DNA of 64,000 bases. Source: Bactericera cockerelli. Its lineage: Eukaryota; Arthropoda; Insecta; Hemiptera; Triozidae. The stretch spans positions 13,339,597-13,403,596 of the forward strand of contig CM044964.1 in NCBI GenBank assembly GCA_024516035.1, written 5' to 3'. The position numbers and the translations under genes were made by a program. The notes beneath the pieces were generated by a model. The model had not been told where the DNA came from, did not search any database, and saw only the letters and a list, made by a program, of their open reading frames with translations. Shown here one piece after another: positions 33,181 through 44,800 of this stretch (its first letter is position 1; every line of letters begins with the position of its first letter).

Positions 33181-33723
33181 TTTTAAAAAATATGCTGTTA
33201 CAAAGTACGGAATAACATCTAGTTAGGTATAAATCTTATAAAAAAATACTACGTTGCAAAGTATGGGTTGACGGCTAGTTTGCTATGAAAAAATTCCCGT
33301 TGCAAAGTAGAGGGTCACTACTATTAAGAGGGCACAATATTTACCAGTATAAAATCAAGAAAAAATTATAAAAGATAGAGTATTATAAAAAAATTATACA
33401 TATATAAATAAGTAAATGATACTAGTGTCCTGACTAAAGGGCGTATAAAAAAGGTATAAAACCCGAAAAAAAAAATCCGTTGCGAAGTACGGGTTGACCG
33501 CGAGTATGCTATAAAAAATATGCCGTTGCAAAGAACAGGGTATCACCTAGTTAGGTATAAAGCGTATATAATACTCCGTTGCGAAGTACGGGTTGATGGC
33601 TAGTTAACTATAAAAATTATTCTGTTGCAAAGTACGGGGAAACATCTAGTTAGATATAAAACCTATAAAGATAAATACTCCGTTGCGGAGTACGGTTTAG
33701 CGGACTGTTGGCTATAATATATA
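33181..33723. repeat. Array of hairpin units, orientation 2
   Basis: Units read as the reverse complement of the array at 31195-32425: CCGTTGCAAAGTACGGG, TTGACGGCTAGTTTGCTATA, AAAAATT, and so on, about eight copies. Together the two arrays form a large imperfect inverted repeat around the 32.4-33.2 kb spacer. A family F element follows directly at 33724. Confidence 0.65.
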
Positions 33724-33990
33724 GCAGAACTAGCGGGCTGTCGCCCGCTTTGCGGGCCGAGGCATGGCCGTGAAAGCAAAAAATCCTTTTTCGCCAATGG
33801 CAGGTGTTGTAGTGGGAGTTTCGAAAAATCCCGTCTTATTGCACATCTAGACTATAAGACAAAGCTACCTACCAAATTTCAGCTTCCTAGGACTTACGGT
33901 TTGGGCTGTAGAGCGATGATCAGTCAGTGGTCAGTGGTCAGTGGTCAGTGGTCAGTGAGTGTCTTTGACATTTATATATTAAGATTATAG
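33724..33990. mobile_element. Hairpin-headed short repeat, family F, second copy
   Basis: ACTAGCGGGCTGTCGCCCGC makes a perfect GCGGGC/GCCCGC stem. The body matches the copy at 6915-7142 and the 3' part holds four GTCAGTG units before the same TTTATATATTAAGATTA end. The different number of GTCAGTG units between copies shows that the tail varies. Confidence 0.65.
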
Positions 33991-34029
33991 GATTTTTTCC
34001 CTTACCTTTAACATCGTAATATTTTATTT

Positions 34030-34430
34030 TATTTTGCTTATAATTCCGCCACTGGTCGCTGCTCACATTGACACAGTTACTCATTTTTCATCATGGAGTA
34101 TGAGTGGATGCAAGTACAGTGCACAAAAATACTGCTCTGCTGGGGATCGAACCCAGGGTACCATGCGTGCAATGCCTAACGCCTAGCGCGCTAACTCACT
34201 CCGCCACGGTCACGTCAGTGACTACATTGAAAAGGAGAATCGGGGATTTGGAGAAGTATATTCGAACAGGAATCACTCCCTTTTTGCGAAACGGAGAATT
34301 GGAGAATCGGGGAGTGGGCAGTATATTCGAACAGGCTACATGTCTCTTCAGTTATTGAGACGTTTGTCTAGTAATCCAGAGGTTTCTGGTTCGAAACCCA
34401 ACAGGGACATGACAAGTCATCCTCCTATTT
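34030..34430. mobile_element. SINE D, foldback remnant and SINE B in a row
   Basis: 34040-34215 is family D (CCGCCACTGGTCGCTGCTCA, GGGGATCGAACCCAGGGTAC). 34228-34340 holds two related GGAGAATCGGGGA(T/G) arms with TATATTCGAACAGG, as in other foldback copies near 27290 and 39345. 34345-34430 is family B (TCTAGTAATCCAGAGGTTTC, GGTTCGAAACCC). Confidence 0.5.
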
Positions 34431-34614
34431 GCCCGATTGATGGAATAATGGAATTACTTTGGTATTTTTACCCGTTTATACCCGTAAATAAATAAATGGA
34501 ACTCATAAGACCTGGATTGGGCAGTTTATTTATGTTTCTAGTATTATCTATGTAATGACCTAGCTTACCTTTTTTAGCGGCTTGCGAAAGCAGCTTCACT
34601 CAGGTCAGCAGGAA

Positions 34615-34885
34615 CTGAATCCAATTACGTCTTAATGGTTCGATCCCCCGTGCCGACAAAATTTGAATCCTTAATTTGGTTACAATTGTTTGTAAGGGAT
34701 ACCTTCTGGTGCGCTCGTGTTGACCCCGCACCTAAATGGGTAGTATTGTGTCACTTCTCGCCCATCAGAGGGGAGGCATACTACGGGATGGGCAGGCTAC
34801 AACACAGACCACAAGCGTCTACAGTAGCTCCTGTTTCATGGCTACGAAATAAAAACGGCTGTGAAACACTTATCTTAAAAAAAAG
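34615..34885 (+). mobile_element. tRNA-derived SINE, family H, partial head
   Basis: TTCGATCCCCCGTGCCGACA is the end of the tRNA-like head. The body matches 19270-19500 closely (GTTTGTAAGGGATACCTTCT, GGCATACTACGGGATGGGCA, AAACGGCTGTGAAACACTTA). Confidence 0.7.
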
Positions 34886-35283
34886 GTACATATAAATAAG
34901 TGTAGGTACCTACTCATGATTATTTTAGAAAATAAAACTATAATGGGTGTTCTCAGTCCTGCATCGGAAGGCGTTTGAACCGCCAGATTAATATCGGAGG
35001 TTTTACCTACCAATCGCTGGGCAAACAATCAAGTATACCCAGAACCGATTGTAAAAATCATTAGTTTTTCCGGTAATCAAACCCATGAAAACCAAGTTCA
35101 ATCCAAATGTAATATTACTAATATTATAATCAATAATTCTACTTCTTAGAGATGAATATTGTTTTAAACATTTATAACGACACTGGAATAGCATTCGATG
35201 CACAGAACAATGCAGGAACAATTTGCTGGAGGCATTTTTCTAATGTCTTGTCTAGGTGAGACACACTGGAAGATCTGAGTAGG

Positions 35284-35290
35284 TATATAA
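35284..35290 (+). promoter_or_regulatory. TATA box of the proline-rich gene
   Basis: TATATAA lies 72 bases before the first codon. A start of transcription about 30 bases on, near the ATCAATT at 35313, would give a short leader of roughly 50 bases. The short distance to a signal-peptide start supports it. Confidence 0.6.
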
Positions 35291-35361
35291 ATCCAAGTCT
35301 GTACCAATTAATTATCAATTAAAGATCGGTCTTCATTGGACGAAGACACCAGTGTACCACA

Positions 35362-37142
35362 ATGGTAAGTCATCCCACCAACGTACTTTTCTAAAACTTA
35401 GCCTTAATTCTTGGGGATACATTAACAACACAAAAATACTCCACATCAATCTACTTAATTTAAATGGCCTAAATGTCATCAGTATTAAAGAAAAATTAAC
35501 GACACAAAATATGACTATCACAACGCACACCAAATTTTCCACTTTATAAAGTTGAATCATTGTAGATTCTCCAAAGTTCGATTTAGTGTGTCCAGATAAA
35601 AACTAATGATCAAATGAAAAGTGTTAATTCAAATAGGTGTTTCTTTTGACAGTCACAGCTAAAGTTATTTTTTCAATAACTTCTACAAGTTTCACAACAG
35701 CTGCTTATCTGATCACAAAGTTTTATTAGGTAGAGCGAAGAAAATAACTTAAAACGAATGAATTTTTAAAAATATCTCCCATTTCCGATTTCATTTCAGA
35801 GGTTCATACTTTTGGCGCTCTGCGTCACTTTAGCGGCTGCCGCGCCCCAGAATTTCTTCATAGCTTCCGACGAGACTGCTCTGGGGCCGTACCCAGCCGC
35901 CCCCAAATTAGTGGCTCCCTACGCCCCTGCACCTCCACCGCCGCCACCCCCACCACCACCAAAGGTTGAGTATGGGCCACCAGCCCCATATGCACCTCCA
36001 GCTCCTCCACGATCCAAGATAGCACCAGCAGTATATGCTCCACCCCACCTCCTCCACCACCCCCCACCACCACCTCCCCCTCCACCAGCTAAGGTAGAGT
36101 ACGGACCACCAGCCCATATGCACCACCTCCACCACCCCCACCTCCTCCACCCCCACCACCTCCCCCTCCACCACCTAAGGTAGAGTACGGACCACCTGCT
36201 CCATATGCACCCCCTCCACCTCCACCTCCACCACCCCCTCCTCCACCCCCACCTCCACCACCACCACCTCCCCCTCCTCCACCTCCTCCACCACCACCAC
36301 CCCTCCCCCTCCACCACTTAAGGTAGAGTACGGACCACCTGCTCCATATGCACCACCTCCACCTCCACCACCACCTCCTCCCCCTCCACCACCACCACCC
36401 CCTCCACCTAAAGTTGAATACGGACCACCAGCTCCATATGCCACCTCCACACCACCCCTCCCCTCCACCCCACAGTATACGACCACCGCCATAGCACCAC
36501 CTCCACCACCACCCTCACCACCTCCTCCACCCACTCCCCCACCACCTAAAGTTGAATACGGACCACCAGCTCCATATGCACCACCTACCTCCACCACCCC
36601 TCCACCACCCCCCACCTCCACCTCCTCCACCACCACCACCTAAAGTTGAATACGGACCACCCTGCCCCTCCATATGCACCACCTCCTCCACCACCACCAC
36701 CACCACCACCACCACCACCTCCCCCTCCACCACCTAAGTTAATACGGACCACCAGCCCCATATGCACCACCTCCACCACCACCCCCTCCACCACCTCACC
36801 TCCACCCCACCACCCCCTCCACCACCTAAGGTAGAGTACGGACCACCAGCTCCATATGCACCACCCCCACCACCACCTCCACCACCTCCACCACCACCAC
36901 CACCACCACCACACCCCCACCACCACCTCCCCCTCCACCACCTAAGGTAGAGTACGGACCACCTGCCCCATATGCACCACCTCCTCCTCCTCCACCACCC
37001 CCACCCACCACCTCCCCCTCCACCACCACCACCACCACCACCTAAAGTTGAATACGGACCCCCAGCTCCATATGCACCAGCACCTCCACCACCACCTCCC
37101 CCTCCACCTCCAAAGGTGGAATATGGAGCACCAGATTTCTAG
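35362..37142 (+). CDS. Secreted proline-rich repeat protein, KVEYGPPAPYAPP repeats, frame broken several times
   Basis: Exon 1 contributes only the ATG (35362-35364), followed at once by GTAAGT. Exon 2 begins at 35800 after TTTCAG. The join gives MRFILLALCVTLAAAAPQ, a clear signal peptide. This start-codon-plus-intron layout is common in arthropod cuticle and chorion-type genes. The mature part is a run of Pro stretches (8-20 residues) separated by the unit KVEYGPPAPYAPP; about 12 KVEYG copies can be counted between 35962 and 37124. It ends KVEYGAPDF and TAG. The frame of the units changes repeatedly (frames of successive copies differ), so the gene is not open as written. Probable role, by inference: structural protein of cuticle or egg covering, with Tyr available for cross-linking. 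The indels all sit in or next to CCA/CCC repeats or in missing single bases of the unit, which suggests assembly error, though pseudogenisation is possible. Confidence 0.7.
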
Positions 37143-37654
37143 CTCTAGATTAAGTTTGAAATCAGGAGAAGATATTCAGGTTGTTAGGAGTTTGTTTCTT
37201 TTTAACAAGACTTTGTTGTTGCATTCAATATAGTCATTGTTGCATTCATTATAGTTAATGGAAGAAAAATCTTTCACTGTCGCAGTTGTTCATGGAAATA
37301 TTTTCAAAAGTTTAAAGCATATTTTTCTGAAGCCAATTTGAACGATATGGAAAAGCCTACAACAATGCTATCTCTTGTATTTCGGATTAAATTCCATGAA
37401 AAATGGAACAAGTGGAAACGTATTCGGAAGAAACATCATTTCAGCAAATTCCTAGTTTGCTGAAATGAAGTGAGATTTTGTTTTTAACGATATTTGCTTT
37501 AAAATTTAGAAATCGACATTTCCAGTGATAAACCTTTATTGTATAATGTAGACAAACATAAAGCCTTTTTAGTATCTATTTGTTGATCAGAAAGAATTGT
37601 TATTTGCAAGTTCAAAGTTTTTCATTTCAAATTGTCAAGTTTGAAACAGTCATA

Positions 37655-37660
37655 AATAAA
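37655..37660 (+). terminator. Polyadenylation signal of the proline-rich gene
   Basis: AATAAA followed by a T/GT-rich stretch (TTCATTTGTATTT), about 510 bases past the stop codon. It is the first canonical signal in a suitable context downstream of the gene. Confidence 0.5.
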
Positions 37661-37859
37661 GTTCATTTGTATTTATAATTTTATTTCATTGTTTAAATTT
37701 ACTTTGTATGTTTTTACTTCAAACTTCACTCGTAGTGATTTTTTTTTTCTATCGAAGTTATTGTTTGAAAAACTCTTACAAAAGCGTTAACCAATCATTT
37801 CCGACAGCAAACTTATACCTCATACTAGACCAAAACACTCTAATATTGACTTATCAAGT

Positions 37860-38005
37860 TTAGTGCACAGAATTGTTTATCTAATACAAAAAATAGCAGA
37901 AGAAATTATGGTATGCTTCGAAGTGTTTCTGGACGTAACCAAAGCTTTTGATAAAGTATGGCATGAAGGCTTAAAATTCAAGTTAAAAAGAATGTTGGCA
38001 TAGCT
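37860..38005 (+). mobile_element. Jockey-type non-LTR reverse transcriptase fragment
   Basis: A short stretch translates as HRIVYLIQKIAEEI then VFLDVTKAFDKVWHEGLKFKLKRM. The (L/Y)D(V/I)xKAFDKVWHxGL motif is block 4 of jockey/RTE-like reverse transcriptases. Only this piece remains, so it is a dead fragment about 200 bases past the proline-rich gene. Confidence 0.7.
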
Positions 38006-38089
38006 ACTCGCAAAATATCTTCAATCATGCTTCTGAAATCGGTATTTTAGAATTAAACAGGATGATGCATATTTAGTCTCTTTTTCTCT

Positions 38090-38400
38090 GTCTTATTCCG
38101 CTTGAGTAGGGTCGACCTCATGGTTGAAGTTGGTTGGTTTTGGCACATTTTGGTTGGTTTTGGCACCTTTTTAACGCCAACGATTCTATTTGATTTAACG
38201 TCCTGGATTAGGACGGGGGTTTTACCCTCCATTCGCTGGGAATCGTACCAGCTACCTACATTAACCTCACCCAGCCTGGGTGGGGCCGCAAATGCCAGCC
38301 TCACATGTACGGAGGGAACAGAATTTTCTGTGTGAAAAATCTGCTTCGACCGGGGATCAAACTCAGGATCTCTAGACTACTGTCTGTCTTTTTAGTTCTG
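38090..38400 (-). mobile_element. tRNA-derived SINE, family I, sharing the 5S-SINE body
   Basis: It holds GAGTAGGGTCGACCTCATGG, GAAGTTGGTTGGTTTTGG, CAACGATTCTATTTGATTTA, ACGTCCTGGATTAGGACGGG, then the 5S-SINE body piece TTTTACCCTCCATTCGCTGG and a minus-strand tRNA B box (CCGGGGATCAAACTCAGGAT). The second copy is at 54815-55045. Confidence 0.6.
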
Positions 38401-39344
38401 AAACAGAAAGGACCAAGTGTTGAAATAACAGAAATCTGTGCTTACTGATCAAGAATTTAGCGTACAAAAATGATCTCTAATGAAACAAATTATACATAAA
38501 ATATCAATAACGAAAATGAAAGTGAAATTAATAATGAATAAATAGGCTCTCAAAGTAAGATTTAGTCAAGGTAAAGTTTGGGAAGATGGCAGGTTCAAAC
38601 CGTTGAGATGCAGGTCATTCCTGGCGAAAACCAGGCTGCAGTTAATGAGGTTAATAAGTCGAGCCATTTTGAAAAAATGAACTTTTACATGAAAAAAGAC
38701 GTCAAGCCAAAATAAATCTTTAAATCCATTTAGGCTAAAAGTGAGTTTGGCGTATGCTTTAAATACGTCGTCTAATAGTTTTTAAGATCAAGATTTTGCG
38801 ATGATACGGCTATTTCATATCATAAAAATACAAGCATAAATGTTGTAAACAATAGTGAAATATTTATAAACAATCTGAGCTAAACGTTCAACTCGCTATC
38901 TAAACAATATCCAAGGTGTGTGTTGGTCGCAAAATGTGATCTACATACTGCCAGACTCGTAGGTAACTATTTCTTTTTTGTTGTACATCTCTACATTAGT
39001 TTTGAATTTCGGCTGAATAGATATAAATGGTAAACAAGTACCAACATTAGGCTGAGTCTGTTATAGTCTGTGGTCAGTGTGTGGATTCAGTGGATTGGAG
39101 GAATTTGATGTGGGTGGATATTCTCTCTGTAGGAATTTCTCCATTGAATATGATTAGACGAGAACGAGATTTATGCAATTTCTTTTAATTGACTTAACTA
39201 AATTCTATTTAAAATATAAAAAAAATTGAGGCTTTGAATTCAAAGGGTCAAGCACCAAGCTCTAACCTCACTGGACGTTTCTTAATATCAGTGATACGGG
39301 AACTGGTGCGATTCTAACTGATAGCAAAGCAAAGAGAAGTGACC

Positions 39345-39530
39345 TGGCTCCCGTTCCAGAAACACTCTCCACTCTCATAATCCTCAAATCTCTATTTCAA
39401 CAGTCACACAACGCACTCTGATCGGTTAATTTGAACGCAATGACCAATCAGAGTGCGTTGTGTGACGGTTGAAACGGAGATTCGGGGATTTCGACAGTGA
39501 AGAGTGTTTCTGGAACGGGGCACTGGATTC
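39345..39530. mobile_element. Foldback element with ~80-base inverted arms
   Basis: CCGTTCCAGAAACACTCTCC ... AACAGTCACACAACGCACTC TGATCGGT on the left is mirrored on the right (ACCAATCAGAGTGCGTTGTG, TGACGGTTGAAACGGAGATT, GAGTGTTTCTGGAACGGG). The central loop is short (~15 bases). Related arms occur near 27290-27600, 34230-34340 and 41990-42060. Confidence 0.65.
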
Positions 39531-40278
39531 GAAATTACCTTCATATACATACCTACTCGCTGGGTGTCGTTGAACAGATGCGGCTTTTTCAGACCAAAAG
39601 ACAATAACACTAATCATTGGCATGCTTAACAGCGTTGGCGTTAGAAAGCACATCCCGCCGTAAAATGTGGATTTAGGAGTGCCAGAACCAACCACTTGAG
39701 GTTGGTTTTGGTCCAATTTGACCAATATCAACCTCTAGTAGGGTTTGGAAAATGCAAAATGAAAGAAGCATTACATCATAGGGTGGCGTCATCGTGAACG
39801 ATGGTAGCCAGACAGTGGAGGAATGATACAGTCTTTACAAAGACTGTGTCATTCTTCTACCACTGTCTTTACAAAGAGGCTAATAATTGACAAGGGCCCC
39901 CAGAATCAAGCTAATGCTGGTCTACTCCCTGTGTATAGTCTCCATGTTTATAGTAAAAAGAAGTATTACCAGAATCAAAAGAATCGTTTCACTCATCACT
40001 GGACATGTTCGTTGCTTCAGAGAATGCTAATCTGGCGTTAAATGACTTTCAAGTTCATCTTGTGTCAATGATCCGTAAGCTTTCGTCATCTGTCTTCTGG
40101 CAGTGATTCGACGGCTAACAGTTCAGACTGTCCTGACATTGAACTTAAAAAAAATTGGATCTTGAAACCTTTAAATTTACATTTTCTGTGTTAACATTTT
40201 TGTAGGCAAAATGTGAATTTCTTTTAAAAGTTCTTTTTAACGTGCTAAGTTGTCAATATTTTACCAGGATATTTTGGA

Positions 40279-40286
40279 TATTTAAA
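40279..40286 (+). promoter_or_regulatory. Possible TATA-like element of the giant repeat gene
   Basis: TATTTAAA lies about 50 bases before the ATG at 40336, which would leave a leader of some 25-30 bases. The motif is weak and the surrounding DNA is AT-rich. Confidence 0.25.
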
Positions 40287-40335
40287 GTCGAAGTGACTAA
40301 AAAAACAAACAGGATCCTATCTGCGAGAGATAAGA

Positions 40336-41813
40336 ATGGGATTCAAATGCCTCGGTGAGTTGCCTTATACATTATATTTTACTGTCATAATCTACGTAAA
40401 TTTACATGTGTTTATTTCAGGATTTGGGTCTTTCTGTTTCAAAAATACTAAAAACAGATCCTTTTAAGATGTGGGTCATTCCATACTAAATATCTCATTA
40501 TATTATTTTACTTACACATCTACGTAAATTTACGTATGTTTTTCTGTCAAACAACTTTTAGTGGTTTGTGTTAACGCGCTAGTCTGGTAATCCAAGTAGC
40601 ATAGGGATCCGTTAGTTCGAATCTCACGCAGTGCATGAATTTTTCCTCATTATTTTGAGTTTATGACCACAAGATAGTAAGACTCTGAGGGTTCGGTGAT
40701 AGAAAATGCTCTGAGCATTAACCTCGCCTGGTGGTTACGCTGGCGCTGGTTACCTTCCACTAAAGAGTGTTATAATTTTTTTTTAGCCATTTGATTGTGT
40801 ATAAAGTTGAAAAACTATCGTCGATGGCGCGTTGATTGCACCGGTTCTCGAAGGATCACCGAAGTTAAGCAACGTCCAGCGAGGTGAAGACTTCGTGATA
40901 CTGGCATTCCGGCCCAACCTAGACTGGGTGAAGTTAATGTGGGTAGCAGAAGTGTCCTGCGAATGGAGCGTAACACCCCCGTCGTGATAATTATGATCAT
41001 GCTGTTGAAAGCGACGTTAAAACCAATTTTTCCCGCTTTACTTAAAGTGGCAGGATTATCCTGATTTAAAAAAAAGATTGCTTTAATCTATTCATTAGCT
41101 ACTATGCACTTGGGCGTTAAAGAACTAAAAATTCTAGGTAGGTAGTTATACAACTCACAAAAGCCGAATTGTTGTGTTTTCGAATTATTGAAGTTACTTT
41201 GGAATTCAAACAAATAAGTTTTTAAAAATGTCTGCCGTTTCCTTGTTCTCAGGCTGTGCTATGTTTGTGCTGATGACGGTCACACTGGTGTATCTCCTCC
41301 ACTGGTACATGAAGTAAGCAACAAAATTCATCACATTTCTCTTAATTGGTGATAAGTTAGTAAGTTATCATATTTGTGTTATTCACTTTTGTGATATCAC
41401 AACTATACTCAAACTCGCTTTACTAAATCTACGCTGAAACCGGGACTTGAACCACCGACCTCCAGGTTACAAGTCCGCCGCCTTATCGATCAAGAGCGCC
41501 CCGAGCCCGCACCGTCACAACTAGTTCAGTTTACTTTTTGACGGTGACGGTGCGGCCAAGGCTACATGGAGGGCGAGAAGCTCATAGAAGAAGTGAGGAA
41601 ACTTCCTGATTCTGTTCGATCACGGTGCGGGCCAGTGTGTTCACCTACCACCATGACCAACATTTGTCCGTGGCTCAGTGGTTAAGAGCATTGGTTACTG
41701 ACCCGGAGGTTGCGGGTTCGAATCCCGGCCGAAGCGGAAAATTTTCCGTTTTCGGAATGGCATGGATGTATAGGAAAAGTGCCCTGAAGTAATGCGTAAG
41801 CGGTGCCGGGGCA

Positions 41814-41846
<33 letters not shown>

Positions 41847-44800
41847 ATTTGTCCGTGTCGCTGTCTCTGCTCGGGGAGAACAATGTGAGAACTCGGTGCG
41901 TTTGTGTGTGTCCCTACCTTTATAATGCATTCAGAGAGTGCCAACACTAAGTAGGTTTGGGAAAAGGCAGAGTGAAAGAAGAAGAAAGCATTCAGAGATT
42001 CGGTTATTTGAATGAACTTTGACGGTAAAAAGGGAGATTTGGTGATTTGAGAGTGAGAGTACTTTAGAGATAAGACCTAGGTGTATATATTTTACTTCCG
42101 AGAAAATCTAATATTAGAAATCGGAAGTATTGTGTTCGTTTTTGTATTTATTTTCTCATTGACACCAATCATTTCATTTCGATCTCTTTTGCAGCAACAA
42201 TCTGGATACCTTCCGAGTTTCTTCTCCAGTCGAAATCACAACCATCACAGTGACGGTAAGTTTAGAGCCCAGTATGATTTCCAGACCAGTTCTCTAACCA
42301 CTTGACCACCAATGCATTATTGCATACAGCTTGACCACCAATGCATACAGGAGATAGTAATGCAATGGAAAGCGGAATGACAAATGAATGAATTCATTTT
42401 TGTTGTTATGAAAAGAAATGCTTTTTAGCTTGGTTTCACGTCGCTTTCAACTGCATGCTCATATCACGACGGGGGTTTTACTCTCCATTCACAAGAAACT
42501 CACAAACTTGCTACCCACCTTGACCTTACTCAGCCTGGGTTGAGCCGGAATGCCAGCATCGCGAAGTCTTCACCCCGCTGGCGGTTGCTTAACTTCGGTG
42601 ATCCTACGAGAACCGATGCATTCAACGCGCTATCGGCGCTGGCCACGGTTAGTTTGCGTATTTTTTGTTGTTCGATTTTCTTAGTCTTCATAATCATAAT
42701 AATAATTTTTAAAAAAATACGTATTTATTTATCCACTTACAGAGTAAAATATTGGTTCAAATTAGAACTGTAGTTATAATCCACAAATAACAAAAATTGG
42801 GTTCGTAATGCTCTAAGATATAAAAGAATAGAACAATAATAATTTATTGTATTTAAAATGTCTCTTTCTTGGTGTAGAGCTTTCTTCACACCTCGGCTGA
42901 TGTGTTTGATATAAACTAAGATATAATAACTCAAATAAACCCTCTACATTAGAAAATAAGTATAGGGTGTTGGATCGTTCAGAGAACATCCGGAACCCAA
43001 TATATTCTTTTTCAAATATCCTTGCATCGGCCAAGAATTGAACCCTTGAACCTGTGATTCAAGATAGCAGAAGAATCGGTACTATGTCGATACAGTAATG
43101 TATCAATTATTACTGAAGGCTTGTTGTGATAGTAGATAAATTGTTCTTCCTTCTTCTTTCAGGATGAACCATTTATCAATTCAGTAGCAGAAGAGCTGAT
43201 AATGACTCCTAGAATCATCAGCAAAAGAAGTGCATCCACCTCCAAACTGAAGAATGTTTCCAAAACAACCACAGAATCAGCTACAACGGAGACTCCAAAT
43301 TATTCACAGGAATCAGTTGAAAACAAAACTGCAGGCATAACCCCATTTAACGAAGAAGGTAAAGCAAAAGATCAAACTTTTGAAAGTAACAAATTTATGT
43401 CAGAATCTAATAACACTAATGAGAATTTGAAGCAGATTCCAGTAGTTAAAGAGAACAAGAGAATTCAGCAAACGGATGGTATAGTTCGGATTAAGGTAAA
43501 TAATAATGGTCTCGTCTCTTCGAAAAGGTCATTGAAACAAAACATAAATGCTGACGAAGAAAATGAAATCAATACTGCTGATGATTTGTTGATACGTCAA
43601 GACAAAAATGAGATCATTGACAAAAGTTCAGCTTTATCCAGTGTCCATGTTTTAAATACTACAGAATCACCTGATGTTTACAAGTCAACTGGAAATATTA
43701 CAGCTGATATTCAGAATTCATTAGACAATTGTACCCTTAGTTGGAATCAAATCCAAGAGATTGCATATTTCTTAAACTTGTATGAGACCTTGAAGAAAAA
43801 ATTAAACTCACAAAATGTGGATGACTATTTACCTGATTATAAAGTCAAACTTAAAAAAGAGGAATTATTACTATTGGACAGTTTAGAAAAAAATATAACA
43901 GATGTTTTGTCAAAAGGAGAAATAGTTGATTATTTAGATGATGGTGAATTTTTCCCAAGTACTGAAACTTCATTAAACAAATAGTGTTGAAGGTACAACT
44001 AATGCTGATCCATCCAATGGACCAACAATATCTATTTTTAATGAAGAGTACTCTAACCAAAAAGAACAAGTACTTAGTGAAAACATTGAACTAAACCCCA
44101 GTAACAAAACTTCAGCAAGAAAGAAGTCGACAGTTGTAAAAAACAATACAGTTTATAATTCACCTAATGTAGGTGGGAAAAGAATTATTTTTGATCAAAG
44201 CATGTCTACAGCTTCCGATAATGACCCTAAAATAAACAGTTCTAATTCATTAGACCCAGCTTTTAAAATGGGAAGCATTGTTACTTCTAATCCTAAAAAC
44301 ATATCTTCAAATGAAATTATTAATATACCTTATGCTATTGTAAACACTACATTACATCCGCTTGTGAAACCTTTACCTAACATTGCGAAAGTAATACCTA
44401 TTGAAAACATTGCCAATGATGTTGAAATTTTAAACTCCACATCAAATGGCCCACGTATAGTTGCCTTGAATGACTTTGTGACTACTACATCAAATGAAAA
44501 TTTTAATAACCTTGATAAAGCTTCAAATACATCAGAAGTACGTATCAACACAACAGATAACTCAAATGTCGACGGATTGGATGAAAATATAAAACCCACA
44601 CCATATGAAAATATCAATTACTTCAACACTGTAGACATTACATCTAAAAACTCGAGAGACAATCTTGATGATTTTGTTCAAATCTCGCCAAGTGAAATAA
44701 CCTATAACCATGACCAAATTCTAGATAATTTTGTGAACACCATGTCACATGACGGAAACAAAAATAACCCGTCTGAAACATTGCAGGTTAAATCAAACGA

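Larger units (their letters stand above)
24275..35280. other. 11-kb repeat-rich region without a recognisable gene
   Basis: Nearly all of it can be assigned to repeats listed separately: the CA-array element, SINEs of families A, B, D, E, H and 5S type, a piggyBac-type MITE, and the hairpin-unit array. 26545-27080, 27640-27890, 29260-30280 and 30450-30890 look like unique AT-rich DNA. No frame there longer than about 90 codons resembles a protein. Confidence 0.6.
37661..40278. other. Intergenic region between the proline-rich and giant repeat genes
   Basis: It contains the Jockey-type fragment, a family I SINE, and the foldback element listed separately. 38400-39340 and 39530-40270 show no gene that I can support. 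Confidence 0.55.

Noticed and set aside
31195..33723. CRISPR-like array
   Set aside because: Repeat units and spacing vary, units diverge, they occur in both orientations, and the genome is eukaryotic.
35858..37041. Gly/Val-rich and Trp-rich minus-strand frames opposite the proline-rich gene
   Set aside because: They are antisense shadows of the CCA-rich repeats.
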